DNA from: an uncultured Actinomycetes bacterium
Lineage (GTDB): Bacteria > Actinomycetota > Acidimicrobiia > Acidimicrobiales > RAAP-2
Direction: 5' to 3'
Length of the DNA stretch: 7,517 nucleotides
NCBI GenBank assembly: GCA_903830745.1
Contig: CAIKVF010000221.1
Location: 1 to 7,517 of the forward strand
In this document: piece after piece, positions 1 to 5,310 of the stretch
How positions within the stretch are numbered: position 1 is the first letter of the stretch
How the letters are laid out: each line of letters begins with the position of its first letter
Translations under genes and position numbers: made by a program
Notes under the pieces: model-generated
What the model saw: only the letters and a program-made list of their open reading frames with translations
What the model was told of the DNA's origin: nothing
Databases searched by the model: none

Positions 1-360
1 GGTGACGAAATCATTGGTCGCATTGAAGCAATTGGACTCACAATCGCTACCTCAAAGGAAATGACGCTCGACCGCGCTACTGCAGAGCTTCACTACGCCG
101 AGCATGAGGGCAAGCCCTACTACGCACCACTCGTTGACTTCATTACCCGCGGCCCAGTGCTCGTAGCGATCGTCGAAGGACCTCAGGACACATGGCAGGC
201 AGTTCGCACCCTTATGGGCGCCACGGACCCAAAGAACGCAGCCCCAGGCACAATCCGTGGTGATCTAGCGACTGAAATGAGCGAGAACCTCATTCATGGC
301 TCAGATTCAGCTGATTCTGCGAAGCGAGAAATAGGAATCTTCTTTCCAGAACTGGCTTAA
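1..360 (+). CDS. ndk: Nucleoside diphosphate kinase, 3' part (5' end outside window)
   Basis: The reading frame is open from base 1 to the TAA at 358-360 and gives 119 residues; about the first 18-20 residues of a normal ~137-residue enzyme lie upstream of the window. The enzyme moves the gamma-phosphate from ATP to other (d)NDPs through a phospho-histidine and works in the cytoplasm. Seen directly: the family stretches HYAEHEGKPYY, FITRGPVLV, LMGATDPKNAAPGTIRGD and the active-site segment NLIHGSDS, whose catalytic His codon is at 295-297, then the family-typical ending IGIFFPEL. The ATG at 61 is an internal methionine, not the start, because conserved sequence (GDEIIGRIEA) precedes it in frame. 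No clear terminator follows it. Its position just before mreB is common in Actinobacteria. Confidence 0.97.
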   Translation, partial: GDEIIGRIEAIGLTIATSKEMTLDRATAELHYAEHEGKPYYAPLVDFITRGPVLVAIVEGPQDTWQAVRTLMGATDPKNAAPGTIRGDLATEMSENLIHGSDSADSAKREIGIFFPELA

Positions 361-380
361 AAAAGATTTACCGCCTGTAA

Positions 381-409
381 GTGACAGTCTTGGCCTAGCC
401 TTGTAGATA
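381..409 (+). promoter_or_regulatory. Candidate housekeeping promoter for the mre operon
   Basis: A -35-like GTGACA (381-386, five of six matches to TTGACA) is followed after exactly 17 bases by TAGATA (404-409, three of six matches to TATAAT, keeping the leading TA). Transcription would start near 416, about 30 bases before mreB. The site lies in the only gap between ndk and mreB, where a promoter is expected. The -10 match is modest, so this is a candidate only. Confidence 0.4.
396..406 (+). repeat. 11-base shared motif, copy 1 (upstream of mreB)
   Basis: The sequence TAGCCTTGTAG occurs here and again at 4985-4995 before the RNase E/G gene, in the same orientation. It overlaps the spacer and -10 of the candidate mreB promoter. 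An exact 11-base match between two short intergenic regions is unlikely by chance. Whether it is a protein-binding site, a promoter piece or coincidence cannot be decided from the sequence. Confidence 0.6.
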
Positions 410-429
410 GAAGAGGGCGTTTGTCGGTT

Positions 430-448
430 CCCTCGTTAAAGGGTTTTT
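430..448 (+). promoter_or_regulatory. mreB ribosome-binding region inside a small hairpin
   Basis: The only purine-rich stretch before the mreB ATG is AAAGGG at 438-443, five bases from the start. Its AGGG (440-443) can pair with CCCT at 430-433 across a six-base loop. Five T residues (444-448) follow directly, up to the ATG. The 4-bp stem is weak, and pairing would partly hide the ribosome-binding site. Confidence 0.35.
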
Positions 449-1480
449 ATGGTTGATAGGCGTTTTTCATTCTTAGGCCGTGACATGGCGGTCGATCTTG
501 GTACTGCAAACACGCTCGTGTACGTACGTGGACGCGGCATTGTGCTCAATGAGCCATCAGTTGTTGCAATCGATACCAAAGACGGAAAGCCTCTCGCCGT
601 AGGCGCAGAAGCCAAGCGCATGGTTGGACGTACTCCTAGCAACATCCAAGCTATTCGTCCTCTTAAAGACGGTGTTATTGCTGACTTTGAAATCTGCGAA
701 AAAATGCTTCGCTACTTCATTCACCAAGTTCACCAACGTCGCTTTGCAAAACCTCGCATGGTTATTTGTGTTCCTTCTGGAATCACTGGCGTTGAACAAC
801 GTGCAGTTATGGAAGCAGCTGAATACGCCGGTGCACGCAAGGCGTACATCATTGAAGAACCAATGGCCGCAGCCATCGGTGCAGGTCTTCCAATTCACGA
901 ACCAACTGGAAACATGGTTGTCGACATTGGTGGAGGAACAACGGAAGTAGCAGTTATTTCTCTTGGTGGCATTGTTACCTCACAGTCAATCCGTGTTGGT
1001 GGTGACGAACTTGATGAAGCACTCGTGTCATACGTTAAGAAAGAATTCCAGCTAGCTCTTGGTGAGCGCACTGCAGAAGAAATCAAGATCCAGCTGGGCT
1101 CTGCCTACCCACTCGAACAAGAGCTCCGCGCTGAAATCCGTGGTCGTGACCTCGTGACAGGTCTGCCAAAGACCGTGATCATCTCAACTGAGCAGATTCG
1201 AAAGGCCATTGAAGAGCCAGTACAGGCAATCATCGACGCCGTCAAGGTCACCCTTGACCGCACCCCACCAGAGCTTTCTTCTGACCTCATGGAACAGGGG
1301 ATTGTGCTCACCGGTGGAGGGGCTTTGCTTAACGGCATCGCAGCTCGTCTCGAGATGGAGACGAACATGCCAATCATCGTCGCCAATGATCCACTTAATT
1401 GCGTGGCACTTGGAAGTGGCATGTGCCTTGAAGAACTTGAAACCTTCTCGCGCATGCTGAAGACCAGCCCTTCGCGGTAA
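449..1480 (+). CDS. mreB: Rod shape-determining protein MreB (bacterial actin homologue)
   Basis: This is a complete 343-residue protein, normal for the family. MreB polymerises with ATP into membrane-associated filaments that position the cell-elongation machinery in the cytoplasm. Visible actin-fold motifs are phosphate loop 1 ([11 protein letters not shown], residues 16-26), PSVVAI (36-41), the conserved [14 protein letters not shown] (136-149), phosphate loop 2 ([14 protein letters not shown], 158-171), the MreB-typical [15 protein letters not shown] (205-219) and the adenosine motif [11 protein letters not shown] (287-297). The start at ATG 449 gives the usual N-terminus ([18 protein letters not shown]). 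It heads the mreB-mreC-mreD-mrdA cluster, with mreC 3 bases downstream. Nothing in the protein looks damaged. An Mbl-type paralogue name is possible, but its place beside mreC and mreD supports mreB. Confidence 0.98.
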   Translation: MVDRRFSFLGRDMAVDLGTANTLVYVRGRGIVLNEPSVVAIDTKDGKPLAVGAEAKRMVGRTPSNIQAIRPLKDGVIADFEICEKMLRYFIHQVHQRRFAKPRMVICVPSGITGVEQRAVMEAAEYAGARKAYIIEEPMAAAIGAGLPIHEPTGNMVVDIGGGTTEVAVISLGGIVTSQSIRVGGDELDEALVSYVKKEFQLALGERTAEEIKIQLGSAYPLEQELRAEIRGRDLVTGLPKTVIISTEQIRKAIEEPVQAIIDAVKVTLDRTPPELSSDLMEQGIVLTGGGALLNGIAARLEMETNMPIIVANDPLNCVALGSGMCLEELETFSRMLKTSPSR

Positions 1481-1483
1481 CCC

Positions 1484-2302
1484 GTGGCTTCTGACCGCAA
1501 GCGACGTCGGGCCTGGACCTACACCGTTAGCTTTTTAGTTCTTCTAATTGCTCTTTACATGTCGGGTGGGATTGTTGCGAACTTGCGCAGAGTTGCGAAC
1601 GTTGTTGTCGCACCATTCTCATGGACCGTTGGTGAGATAGCTCGACCCATTGGTCACCTTTTTGCTGGTGCGATTAATTATTCTGATGTAGTTGCACAGA
1701 ATCAAAAACTCAGATATCAACTTGGTATTGCTGAGCAGCATGCGAATCAGGTTTGGTCACTTGAACGTCAAAGTGCCGAACTCACTACAAAGCTGAATGT
1801 TCCTTTCATTGGATCACTCGCAACCGTTGCTGCCCAGGTCACGTCACTTTCTCCAACAAACTTCTCAGCGACCATCACAATCTCGAAAGGCCGAAAGCAA
1901 GGTGTACTTGTAGGCATGCCAGTAGTTGCCAATGGTGGACTTGTTGGCATCGTGATTTCCGCTGGGGCTAATGCGTCAACCGTTCAGCTCATTACCGACG
2001 TGAATTCTTTAATCGGTGCAACATTTGGTAATGGAAATTCGTCACTCATTATTAGTGGTAATGGACTTAATAATGGTCTCGGCGCAACATCTGTTCCGCT
2101 CAGTGACAATGTCGCTCCAGGAACAATCTTTTCTACTAATGGCCTAAACGGATCGCTCTACCCACCAGGTCTTCCTATCGCAACGGTTACCAAAGCAACC
2201 CTTACGCCGGGAGCTGCAACATTTGACCTGACGCTAAAGCCAACAGCTGATCTTAGAAATCTGACGTATGTTGACGTTTTGCTGTGGGAGCCTTCTACGT
2301 GA
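1484..2302 (+). CDS. mreC: Rod shape-determining protein MreC
   Basis: A 272-residue protein that starts with GTG three bases after the mreB stop. MreC is a bitopic membrane protein whose extracytoplasmic part interacts with PBP2 and activates the elongasome. Seen: a basic N-terminus (SDRKRRRA), one membrane helix at about residues 13-33, a helical probably coiled-coil segment at about 65-103 (VVAQNQKLRYQLG onward), then the beta-rich MreC domain. Family features are SPTNFSATITISKGRKQGV (123-141), GMPVVANGGLVGIV (144-157) and LYPPGLPIATV (225-235). No good Shine-Dalgarno sequence precedes the GTG, so translation probably depends on ribosomes finishing mreB. The complementary 5-mers GCGGT (1474-1478) and ACCGC (1494-1498) could place this start in a small loop, but that is weak. 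Its last 4 bases overlap mreD. Confidence 0.95.
   Translation: MASDRKRRRAWTYTVSFLVLLIALYMSGGIVANLRRVANVVVAPFSWTVGEIARPIGHLFAGAINYSDVVAQNQKLRYQLGIAEQHANQVWSLERQSAELTTKLNVPFIGSLATVAAQVTSLSPTNFSATITISKGRKQGVLVGMPVVANGGLVGIVISAGANASTVQLITDVNSLIGATFGNGNSSLIISGNGLNNGLGATSVPLSDNVAPGTIFSTNGLNGSLYPPGLPIATVTKATLTPGAATFDLTLKPTADLRNLTYVDVLLWEPST
2286..2301 (+). promoter_or_regulatory. mreD ribosome-binding site and GTGA overlap
   Basis: GGGAG at 2286-2290 lies eight bases before GTG 2299, whose last two bases form part of the mreC TGA at 2300-2302. This site favours 2299 over the in-frame GTG at 2284, which has no such purine stretch and would cause a longer overlap. The arrangement suggests translational coupling of mreC and mreD. 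Confidence 0.65.
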
Positions 2303-2811
2303 GAAGGCAGTTGCTACCAGCCGCTATTGCAACGTTGTTCGCACTAGCAATTCAACTGGTTGTGTTTTCGGGGTTGAGATTCGCTGGCGTTGTAATTATG
2401 TTTGTGTGGCTTTGGCCAGTAGCTATGGGTATTGCTGGCTACACCTACTTGTCACTTCTCGCGGGACTGGGCGCTGGCGTTTTTTTCGATCTTCATTCAG
2501 TTACCCCTTTTGGATTAACAGCGGCGGTTGGAATGTTGCTTGGCTACGCAGCATCACGACTGGGTCGAGAAGGTGTTGGTGATCTTGACTCTGCTGCGTG
2601 GTGGGTTGCACCAGTTATCGCGGCGAGTGCAGGGTTCGTGGCGCCGCTTGGTTACACCCTCGCTGGATTTTTTGCACTTGACTTCCAATTATGGCGAGGA
2701 AGTGTTCTCGCAATGATGGTTGTTAATGCCACAGCATTTTTTATTCTTGCTCGCCCCGTTGTTCGAGTTGCTCGTTCCATTGGTCGCCTCGGTGAGGGAG
2801 TGATCAGATGA
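2299..2811 (+). CDS. mreD: Rod shape-determining protein MreD
   Basis: A 170-residue integral membrane protein of the elongasome, acting with MreC in the cytoplasmic membrane. The start is set at GTG 2299, which overlaps the mreC stop (GTGA) and has GGGAG eight bases upstream; an in-frame GTG at 2284 would add five residues. Numbered from 2299, hydrophobic segments run at about 5-27, 30-48, 50-64, 70-86, 101-126 and 134-152, so five or six membrane helices. The family-like segment LLAGLGAGVFFDLHSVTPFG (53-72) contains the conserved Asp and the PFG turn. MreD sequences are weakly conserved in general, so the assignment rests on that segment, the topology and the position between mreC and mrdA. 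The gene ends in an ATGA overlap with mrdA. Confidence 0.92.
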   Translation: MRRQLLPAAIATLFALAIQLVVFSGLRFAGVVIMFVWLWPVAMGIAGYTYLSLLAGLGAGVFFDLHSVTPFGLTAAVGMLLGYAASRLGREGVGDLDSAAWWVAPVIAASAGFVAPLGYTLAGFFALDFQLWRGSVLAMMVVNATAFFILARPVVRVARSIGRLGEGVIR

Positions 2812-4970
2812 AGCGCTCTTGGAGAAACAGACCCACAGGAAGTCTTTTTTCTCGACTATGGCGTCCCTGGGAATCGATTAATCCTTTTCGCGGCCGAGGT
2901 CGTGCAATCAATGAATCTAAGCCAGTTGGAATTAGAGATTTAGTCGCATCACCTGATGAGGTTCGAGCACGCCCCGAGCGCCGTTGGAAGATTATTGGTG
3001 GATTCTTCCTGGTGCTTCTTTCCCTGTTGATTGGGCGACTCTTTATGCTCCAGATTCTCCAGCACAGCTCATCAGTTGCAACAGTAAATGCAAATTCACT
3101 TCGCGTCAGTGCAATTCCTGCAACTCGCGGTGTGATTTATGACCGCAACGGAGCTCCGCTGGTAACAAACATAACCACAACTGAAATTCGACTCTCTCGC
3201 GCTCAAGCTGCGCTTTTTCCATCCATTAAAGGTGCGCTCGCGTCACTCACTGGTCTAAGCGTTAAACAAATCAATGCAGACCTCAACAACGTTCAGTACG
3301 ACCCTTACCAGCCAGCACCAATTCTTGACAATGCTCCAGCGAGTGTTGTCGAATTCATCAAACTGCATTCGAGCGAATTTCCTGGAGTGACTGTTCTAAA
3401 TGTTTCAATGCGTAATTACCCAAATGGTGGAAATGTTGGAGCGCAAGTTCTTGGTTACGTGGGGCCAATTGGACAAGTTTCGGCGAGTGAGCTTGCTAAG
3501 GGATACCGCACTGACTCTACAATTGGAAAAACGGGCATCGAGTCGTATTACGAGCAGTATCTAAGAGGTCGCGATGGTAATCAAACCCTCGAAGTAAACG
3601 CCCGTGGTCAAATCCTCGGTGCAATGCACACCACGCAACCACAAGTCGGAAGCTCAGTGGTGCTGAACATTGATACAGGACTTCAAAAAGCCCTTGACGG
3701 CTACTTGTCGTCGAACATTTTGAAAGTACGCTCAACCATTGATCCAACAACAGGTAAGAGACCGCCAGCACTCAATGGTGCAGCGATTGTGATGAACCCG
3801 AATAACGGTCAAGTACTCGCAATGTCGAGTTATCCCTCATTCGATTTGAATTCATTTATCTCTGGGCTATCAAATGCGCAGTACAAAGACCTCATCGATA
3901 CTGGTGCATTCAATAACTACGCAATTCAAGGTGTCTACACCCCAGGTAGTACCTTCAAAATGATCACAGCAACTGCCATGATGAAAACTGGCATCTTCTC
4001 AGCAAGCACTTATGTCAATGACACTGGTGCTTTTACGGTGCCGGGCTGCCTGCAGGGTGCGCACGGTTGTGTATTCCATGACGACGTAAAGACCGGTGCT
4101 GGTCGAATCAATTTAGTTGGCGCACTCACTGCATCATCGGACTACTACTTCTATAACTTGGGTTACTTATTTTGGAGTCAGCAAAGAAAGTACGGCCAAA
4201 CTCCTATTCAAGATGTAGCAACGCTGTACGGACTTGATAACTACTCAAACATTGATCTTCCAAATGAGTCTGTTGGTCGTGTCGACTCACCAAACGTGCG
4301 CGTAACGTTGCACAATGCGTACCCAAAGGCGTTCCCAAATACCTCGTGGTACACCGGTGACAATGTTGAAATGGCCTTCGGGCAAGGGACAACGGCAGTT
4401 ACCCCTATTGAGCTCGCGAATGCGTACGCCACATTTGCCAATGGTGGAACTCGCTACGCCCCAGAAGTTGCTGCGGGAATTATTAATGCTCACGGAAAAG
4501 TTGTCCGTCGCTACCTTCCTCGTGTGCAGTCACGCATGAACTTGCCAGCATCGGTACGAAATCCAATTCTGCAAGGACTCGTTGGTGTTGTTAATAATTC
4601 GCACGGAACAGCTAATGGCACATTCAAGAGCATTGCAACGTTCAACATGAATAATTTTGTTATTGCCGGAAAGACTGGAACAGCATCCAACGCTCCAGGT
4701 CTTTCTCCTAACTCATGGTTCGTTGGTTTTGGTCCGGTACCGAATCCGAAGTACGTAGTTGTTTGTGTTGTTGCTGAAGGTGGCTACGGCGCTGAAGCAG
4801 CTGCCCCAGTAGTAGCGCAGGCATTTAATTACCTCGTTGCGCACCCCATCAAGCCAGTATCTCTGAAGTCCAATGTTGCAGCGGTAATTCACGCAGCATC
4901 GACGACCACGACAACAACGACCGTCGTAAAATCAACAACTTCAACGGTTTCACCTAAGAAGCCCGGGTGA
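2808..4970 (+). CDS. mrdA: Penicillin-binding protein 2, elongasome transpeptidase
   Basis: A 720-residue class B penicillin-binding protein that crosslinks peptidoglycan during cell elongation. The ATG at 2808 overlaps the mreD stop (ATGA), with GGGAG at 2796-2800 seven bases upstream. Order of parts: a basic cytoplasmic N-terminus of about 60 residues, one membrane anchor at about 62-84, the pedestal region beginning RVSAIPATRGVIYDRNGAPL (99-118), IGKTGIESYYEQYLRG (239-254) and the transpeptidase domain. Its three catalytic motifs are intact: STFK (381-384, nucleophile Ser381), SSD (443-445) and KTGT (622-625). After about residue 690 comes a low-complexity tail with seven consecutive Thr (699-705) and SPKKPG at the end. 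The mre context and the SSD form of the second motif fit PBP2/MrdA better than the division paralogue FtsI. Unusual points: rodA does not follow, and Cys414 and Cys421 sit between the first two motifs. Confidence 0.95.
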   Translation: MKRSWRNRPTGSLFSRLWRPWESINPFRGRGRAINESKPVGIRDLVASPDEVRARPERRWKIIGGFFLVLLSLLIGRLFMLQILQHSSSVATVNANSLRVSAIPATRGVIYDRNGAPLVTNITTTEIRLSRAQAALFPSIKGALASLTGLSVKQINADLNNVQYDPYQPAPILDNAPASVVEFIKLHSSEFPGVTVLNVSMRNYPNGGNVGAQVLGYVGPIGQVSASELAKGYRTDSTIGKTGIESYYEQYLRGRDGNQTLEVNARGQILGAMHTTQPQVGSSVVLNIDTGLQKALDGYLSSNILKVRSTIDPTTGKRPPALNGAAIVMNPNNGQVLAMSSYPSFDLNSFISGLSNAQYKDLIDTGAFNNYAIQGVYTPGSTFKMITATAMMKTGIFSASTYVNDTGAFTVPGCLQGAHGCVFHDDVKTGAGRINLVGALTASSDYYFYNLGYLFWSQQRKYGQTPIQDVATLYGLDNYSNIDLPNESVGRVDSPNVRVTLHNAYPKAFPNTSWYTGDNVEMAFGQGTTAVTPIELANAYATFANGGTRYAPEVAAGIINAHGKVVRRYLPRVQSRMNLPASVRNPILQGLVGVVNNSHGTANGTFKSIATFNMNNFVIAGKTGTASNAPGLSPNSWFVGFGPVPNPKYVVVCVVAEGGYGAEAAAPVVAQAFNYLVAHPIKPVSLKSNVAAVIHAASTTTTTTTVVKSTTSTVSPKKPG
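4902..4922 (+). repeat. Seven-codon threonine tract at the 3' end of mrdA
   Basis: Seven consecutive ACN codons, using mixed third bases, encode Thr699-705 in the extracytoplasmic tail of PBP2. More Thr and Ser follow (KSTTSTVS). Because the codons are mixed, the tract looks maintained at the protein level rather than produced by simple repeat slippage. Such tails are usually flexible wall-spanning linkers; that role is inferred here. Confidence 0.7.
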
Positions 4971-4984
4971 GTCCTGTAGTCAGG

Positions 4985-4995
4985 TAGCCTTGTAG
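4985..4995 (+). repeat. 11-base shared motif, copy 2 (upstream of the RNase E/G gene)
   Basis: TAGCCTTGTAG is identical, and in the same orientation, to the copy at 396-406 in front of mreB. Here it begins 15 bases after the mrdA stop, and its TTGTAG half forms the -35-like box of a candidate promoter. Confidence 0.6.
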
Positions 4996-5019
4996 GCGTT
5001 GGTCGCACCGGTGCATACT
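4990..5019 (+). promoter_or_regulatory. Weak candidate promoter for the RNase E/G transcript
   Basis: TTGTAG (4990-4995, three of six matches to TTGACA) and CATACT (5014-5019, four of six to TATAAT) are 18 bases apart. A start near 5026 would give a leader of about 245 bases that contains all the larger hairpins downstream. The match is weak, and read-through from mrdA is an alternative source of transcript. Confidence 0.27.
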
Positions 5020-5045
5020 GCACAGATGCGCAAAAAAGAACGCAG

Positions 5046-5075
5046 CAGTTCCGCAGTGCACGCACTCTGGAACTG
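5046..5075 (+). promoter_or_regulatory. Long hairpin in the RNase E/G leader
   Basis: CAGTTCC (5046-5052) and GGAACTG (5069-5075) form a perfect 7-bp stem. Inside it, AGTG (5055-5058) pairs with CACT (5063-5066) over a CACG loop, with one G-U pair and one C-C mismatch between the two helices. No T-tract follows on the + strand, so it does not look like a + strand intrinsic terminator. It could be an RNA structure in the leader, an mRNA 3'-end stabiliser for mrdA, or a DNA site. Confidence 0.6.
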
Positions 5076-5094
5076 AAAGCATTGAGGACATACC

Positions 5095-5310
5095 GTGGTA
5101 CACGCCAGTGCAATTGGAGTTTCATCCTTTGGTTTTTTAACCTTGCTCGTCGTGATCTGTAACGCCTTCTTTACCAATACCAACGCCGTAGGTGCAAAGA
5201 GCACTGGCGTTTTTAATCTCAGTAGTGCTTCGCACTACATTCACCCCCAGAACTCAAGGAGTACCCGTCGTGACCGACGAATCCAACAACCAGCCCGAAT
5301 CATCGTCTAG
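5095..5310 (+). CDS. Possible small upstream ORF with a hydrophobic segment (doubtful)
   Basis: An open frame of 71 residues begins at GTG 5095, with GAGGA at 5084-5088 six bases upstream, a plausible ribosome-binding site. Residues 5-26 (SAIGVSSFGFLTLLVVICNA onward) are hydrophobic and resemble a membrane or signal segment. Against it: the frame overlaps the RNase E/G gene by 41 bases, its tail (SRSTRRDRRIQQ) reads like a shadow of that gene, it spans the inverted repeats, and I recognise no family. If translated, it could be a leader peptide influencing downstream structure. More likely it is chance within an untranslated leader. Confidence 0.17.
   Translation: MVHASAIGVSSFGFLTLLVVICNAFFTNTNAVGAKSTGVFNLSSASHYIHPQNSRSTRRDRRIQQPARIIV
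5102..5210. repeat. Perfect 10-bp long-range inverted repeat, arms 5102-5111 and 5201-5210
   Basis: ACGCCAGTGC (5102-5111) is the exact reverse complement of GCACTGGCGT (5201-5210), with 89 bases between them. Just inside, ATTGG (5113-5117) can pair with CCAAT (5174-5178), so the region could fold as nested helices closed by a P1-like stem. The right arm is also the 3' half of the local terminator-like hairpin, so the two folds compete. Terminal inverted repeats of a very small element are another reading, but no flanking target duplication is visible. Confidence 0.6.
5182..5214 (+). terminator. Terminator-like hairpin with U-tract before the RNase E/G gene
   Basis: AACGCC (5182-5187) pairs with GGCGTT (5206-5211). 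After a three-base bulge (GTA), GGTGC (5191-5195) pairs with GCACT (5201-5205, including one G-U) around an AAAGA loop. Five T residues occupy 5210-5214. The T-tract is short, so termination may be partial. It could end mre transcripts or act as an attenuator in the leader, because its 3' half can instead pair with 5102-5111. Confidence 0.42.
5222..5238 (+). promoter_or_regulatory. Perfect 7-bp hairpin upstream of the RNase E/G ribosome-binding site
   Basis: GTAGTGC (5222-5228) and GCACTAC (5232-5238) form an uninterrupted 7-bp stem with the loop TTC. It ends 17 bases before the AAGGAG ribosome-binding site at 5256-5261. It could protect or present the translation start, or compete with the neighbouring AGTGC/GCACT sites. 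Confidence 0.55.
5256..5272 (+). promoter_or_regulatory. Ribosome-binding site that fixes the RNase E/G start
   Basis: AAGGAG at 5256-5261 is followed after eight bases by GTG at 5270-5272. This decides the start at 5270; the frame stays open further upstream to 5192, but that extension runs through the hairpins and has no comparable site. Confidence 0.8.

Larger units (their letters stand above)
4971..5269 (+). other. 299-base intergenic region: probable structured leader of the RNase E/G gene
   Basis: No convincing gene lies here, and there is no rodA or other trace of a wall-synthesis gene. The region is dense in inverted repeats: a 10-base palindrome at 5005-5014 (GCACCGGTGC), a stem GTGCA/TGCAC at 5011-5023, a long hairpin at 5046-5075, a perfect 10-bp long-range inverted repeat (5102-5111 with 5201-5210), a terminator-like hairpin at 5182-5214 and a perfect 7-bp hairpin at 5222-5238. 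AGTGC occurs three times (5055, 5107, 5224) and its complement GCACT three times (5062, 5201, 5232), so many of these pairings exclude each other. By analogy with the long structured rne leader of E. coli, which mediates feedback control by RNase E, an autoregulatory leader is a reasonable inference. Confidence 0.5.

Noticed and set aside
557..898. Minus-strand open frame of 113 codons inside mreB
   Set aside because: It lies entirely opposite mreB, resembles no known family to me, and mreB itself is intact.
4980..5204. Minus-strand open frame of 74 codons with CPQC and CAVC pairs
   Set aside because: It would begin at a GTG without a ribosome-binding site and runs through the hairpins; the Cys come from repeated TGC in the inverted repeats. 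A neighbouring frame shows similar Cys pairs, which suggests composition rather than a gene.
5102..5210. A miniature inverted-repeat mobile element
   Set aside because: The arms are only 10 bp, no target-site duplication is seen (flanks C and T differ), and an RNA-structure reading explains the arms and U-tract better.
5192..5269. N-terminal extension of the RNase E/G gene from 5192
   Set aside because: The frame is open but passes through hairpins, and the strong AAGGAG site points to GTG 5270.
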